Shown one piece after another: positions 60,610 through 64,000 of a DNA stretch of 64,000 nt. The position numbers and the translations under genes were made by a program. Where the stretch lies: the NCBI RefSeq assembly GCF_001039355.2, contig NW_019774580.1:379219-443218 (forward strand). Reading direction: 5' to 3'. This DNA comes from Lingula anatina (taxonomy: Eukaryota > Brachiopoda > Lingulata > Lingulida > Lingulidae). Within the stretch, counting starts at the first letter, position 1; every line of letters starts with the position of its first letter. The notes under the pieces were generated by a model. It was not told the DNA's origin and made no database searches. It saw only the letters and a program-made list of their open reading frames with translations.

Positions 60610-61623
60610 TGAATAATTGTATATTACGTGATATGTTTCAATGTAGGTAGATTACTGAACCACTCATAAAGTATGCTTTTAATTGTGTTTTAGTTTATTA
60701 TATCCTCCTATGCAAAATAATTTCATAAGAATTTTTTGTAGAGAAGTAGATTAGTTCTTATGTGCTTTTTACCATCTTGTTTCTACTCAGGTCACATGCC
60801 ATGAATATTCTGCAGGTCTAAGGATAGATCTGACCTGCTGAATAGGATGAAAAAATATTTCACATATCGCTTTTTTGCCCTGTTTTCAACCCCTGTAAAC
60901 AGATAAGTTTTTTCTAAACAACAAATTTGACAGTGGTTTATCATATGCTGAATTCTAGCATGTTTTTTTGCCATCTTGTTTTCTTTTCCTTGATAACAGG
61001 CCATTAGTTGGAGGCTTCAGAGGAAGAAGGATAGCTGGATAGTTAGATATTTATTTCCAATAAGAATAAGTAAATTTCATTTTGGACTGAAGCAGAGGGC
61101 AGATATGATAGTAAAACTGGAAATAGCTCTGTCAGTTGTAGAGTTTACATTTCTCCAAAAGCAATCAATTTAACGGCAGATATAAATCTTTCAGAGGCAT
61201 TTTTCTCAGACTTTTTTATGTTTATAATGGTCATGGGAAATGAGCATTTTACTTAAGTCTGACATTCTAAGATAGGAAAGCTAGTGGAATATATGTTCAG
61301 CTTTATCATCAAATCTTCACCTAAGTGCATATACTTGAAAGGTCAAATTAATTTTCTCATGCCATTTTACTTGAAAAAAAAAGAGATCCAGATGTACACG
61401 CGGCCTGCGTATACACACACATACACTCACACGTACATACATACACTGTTCCATAAGTTATTTGGTGCTTTATATACATCCACAATTCAAGTAAATTCAC
61501 TGCTATTTTCAAAAAACTTAATGTTTTGTTAAAAATATTTTAAAAGTGTTAACTTCATGATCAGTATATGAAGATATCTTGCTGTGGATGAAGACCAATA
61601 ATTCAGACTTATGTTATCACTAA

Positions 61624-61834
61624 GGGCCCATTTACACTGGACGGCGTCCTTTCTGCATCCAGCAATATGGCCCCGTTTGAGAGTAAAAAAATGATAATAC
61701 TTTACGTGCCAACAACTGGCCGATCATTGAGCATTCATTCTGATACCAAATCAATGCTCGTGCCTCCTTTTTACGACCACAGCGATGCCAATTTCATGGT
61801 CGCAGAAAGGACGCCGTCCAGTGTAAAGGGGGTA
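61624..61834. mobile_element. inverted-repeat MITE, TAA target duplication
   Basis: Arms CATTTACACTGGACGGCGTCC + TTTCTGC and GCAGAAAGGACGCCGTCCAG + TGTAAA are nearly perfect inverted repeats of about 27 bases, flanked by TAA at 61621 and 61835. No coding capacity. Confidence 0.8.
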
Positions 61835-62459
61835 TAAGCACCATCTCCTGATAACTGTCAGGCATTTTTCTGTAACGCTAGTTTTCATTACCATACTGTT
61901 CAAGTAAAGACTTCCTGCCAATAACTATGTTGTTTTTTAAAGAATTTTCACAGAAAAAGTCAGGGTTTTTTTATTCGAAGAATTAGAAAAGTTTCAATAG
62001 AAATAAGCCACTTTATTTAATATGGTTAAAGATGTCAGCACAGCTGTAATCTTATTTTACAAATATTTCTGGTTTTAGAGGTTTTTGTTTTATTATAGGT
62101 GCATTTTTTCCTATAGTTATGTAATCAATTAATGTAATGTTATCAGTTTTTCATTCACATTGGATGTGACATTGTTTATTTCAAAACTAACTGTTTTGTA
62201 CATAAAGAACATCCATGTGGGATATAAATTACAACCTAACTTAGGGTGTGGTTTAGATAAGCCAGTCAGATTGATATCTTCCATCTAGGAGACATTCTAT
62301 CAAATATATTTATATTTTAAATATCCCATTTGGCATTATAGAAGTGTGTTTTTGTAACAAGTGGACTGTCTTCCAGCTTACTTCACATACATAGAGAAGG
62401 GTTGTTGAAGGTTATAGCATGGCTAAAAGGGCAACAGGAAGGCTCTGATGTCTATTGAA

Positions 62460-62575
62460 CCCAGCAAGGGGTCTATCAGGGGCAATTTGGATTGAACCCA
62501 AGTCATTAACTTTGAAGGTATCTTGTGAAGATGGAAGGCACTACACTATACCCTGCCTTCCTCCTGTCCAATCCT
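62460..62575 (-). other. weak tRNA-like sequence
   Basis: On the minus strand GACTTGGGTTCAATCCAAATT fits a Pol III B box. An A box is only loosely matched upstream. It could be a SINE remnant. Confidence 0.2.
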
Positions 62576-64000
62576 ATAAAAATACTGAAAGTATTCAAAC
62601 TACTTGCAGATAGTAAAGGGGAGATATGAAGATTTTAAAAGGGTTTAAAATTCACACCTCTAAGATGCATTTTTATATTTAAACAGAGATTACTTCAGAT
62701 CTGATATCAATGGATATGATTTCTATCCAGATCCAATCATTCCTAGGGCTTTATCCATATTTACTCCATTCCCAGGGTCCAACCACAGCTTCCACATAGA
62801 TTCTTATTTTAGGTTTTGATCATCTATTGCTGAGAAATCAAGTTTCCACTTCAACTGTCCTCGTCGCAAGGAAACACTAAAGTATATATTATTATTATTA
62901 TTATTGACTTTTAAAAACTGTCTACCTGTACTTGGGTGCTATATTGCTTCTGATATTATTTTTAGTGGTGTATCTGCTCTGTTGTGATTTTTAAATGATG
63001 CCATATCAAAAGGACTCTTGTAAATGCATTTTCTGAATGAGCAATGGTTAACCTCTTCTACCAATTAATATTGTGTTGTTACTTAAACTTTTTTGTTGAT
63101 GTGAACACCAAATTTATTGACTAGTGGCAGATGAATATCGCTGGATTCCTTGGAACCACCCTCCTTTTTACACATGTAATTGAGGGCATCTTTCTGTCCA
63201 TACATGACATTGCCACTGATCACGTTATTGCCCATGTGTTTTTTAAAGAAATATTAACACGCTGTACATACAAGTATGTTCAGAATCAGTATATATATAT
63301 ATATATGTAAATAAATAATGTGTAAATATACAAAGATCTATAGACAGATATTATCAAGTAGATTTTCACCTGGACCTCCTCGATAAAGCTTCAACATGTG
63401 TTACCCGTAGTAAATAGTAGTGTTGAATCTATGCTCACCTTTCTCACCATACTTGGTTTTGTTACCTGATATTGAAAGCCTCATCTAGCATGTTATTACA
63501 CACAGTGGGGAGTAGAGGTGGTCATAATCTGGGTTTTTTTCTTTTTTCAAAGATTTAATTTTTTTATGAAGTTGGATCAATGCACAGTAAGACAGTTCAA
63601 GAAGACCTCTTAGTAGGTGGAGTGCATAAGGGTTTACAAGTCTAGATTTCTGCAGAGTTGGTTGTGTTCGTTGTCTTATTATTTGATAGAATAGGTATTA
63701 TTTCTGTCTGTTGGGAGATTCTCTGATGTTTTTGCACATGCATTCCTGTATATCTTGGAGCAGGTGTGGTACATAATAAGTCACAGGAGTTGTGAAGTTT
63801 GGGGGTTGTTTTCTTGATAGTAGAGGAATAGGCTGAAGTACTATTATTTTAACTGTTGAGGATATCTTATTTTTAATGATAGACTATGAATTTAAGGATT
63901 GGACCTTGATTATCCTTGGAATTTAGCAGGTGTATTGTAACAGAAAACACAGGAAGAGGCATGCTGAGGCATTTGTCCAACAGTGGAACACTTAAGGCTA

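Larger units (their letters stand above)
59292..64000. other. intron or downstream sequence, no exon recognised
   Basis: (CA)n at 59420-59444, two inverted-repeat elements (60499 and 61624), a CA/TA run near 61415, (ATT)n near 62890, and (AT)n near 63290. The gene presumably continues beyond 64000. Confidence 0.5.

Noticed and set aside
60985-61040. Next twitchin-like exon after TTGATAACAG
   Set aside because: A plausible acceptor, but the phase-2 frame meets a stop within about 14 codons and no donor follows.

Overview
The window looks like nuclear DNA of a marine invertebrate, most likely a lophotrochozoan such as a mollusc or brachiopod. The clues are AT-rich sequence, GT-AG introns up to several kb, many microsatellites and small inverted-repeat transposons, a muscle giant-protein gene whose first exon resembles twitchin/UNC-22, and folate-receptor-family proteins that exist in animals. 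I cannot name the species. Five single-base N's (10976, 16327, 45771, 47866, 52602) look like contig joins.

Layout. (1) 1-4453: the 3' end (four exons, minus strand, 4453 down to 2085) of a sulfotransferase-like gene, with inverted-repeat elements on both sides. Its 5' exons were not found. (2) 4454-8000: no intact gene; two inverted-repeat elements, a copy of a dispersed repeat, and 3'-flank sequence from a lost folate-receptor unit. (3) 8.0-25.2 kb: a tandem array of folate-receptor-like genes, five intact open frames (8239, 11212, 14533, 17986, 22016) and one decayed pseudogene (24517-25199), all plus strand. Each coding region is one uninterrupted exon with a signal peptide, 16 cysteines and a hydrophobic GPI-type tail. 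Copies 1/2 and 3/4 lie in near-identical multi-kb units separated by N's. (4) 25.2-29.35 kb: no gene recognised. (5) 29.35 kb to the window end: the 5' part of a twitchin-like gene on the plus strand, with complete Ig domains from exons at 29393, 52860+56070 and 56836, micro-exons at 31361 and 59264, and a Lys/Pro-rich exon at 42.7 kb carrying a DxRxxL motif.

Two things inside the twitchin region do not belong to its reading frame: an isolated alpha-N-acetylglucosaminidase (NAGLU) exon at 46511-46660, on a contig bounded by N's, and a second copy of a half-Ig exon (50133-50288) inside a 2.4-kb duplication that starts at an N. Together with the paired folate-receptor units, this suggests that part of the apparent duplication is unmerged haplotypes or misplaced contigs rather than biology.

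The most unusual biological signals are: loss of the start ATG (now ACG) in folate-receptor copies 1 and 2 with the rest of the frame intact; absence of the ligand-contact Asp of vertebrate folate receptors; a sulfotransferase exon-duplication relic; a group of inverted-repeat elements with 3-bp target duplications; a short hAT-like insertion present in only one of two sister units; and a cluster of degenerate CATTCNAA motifs at 51.65-52.17 kb.
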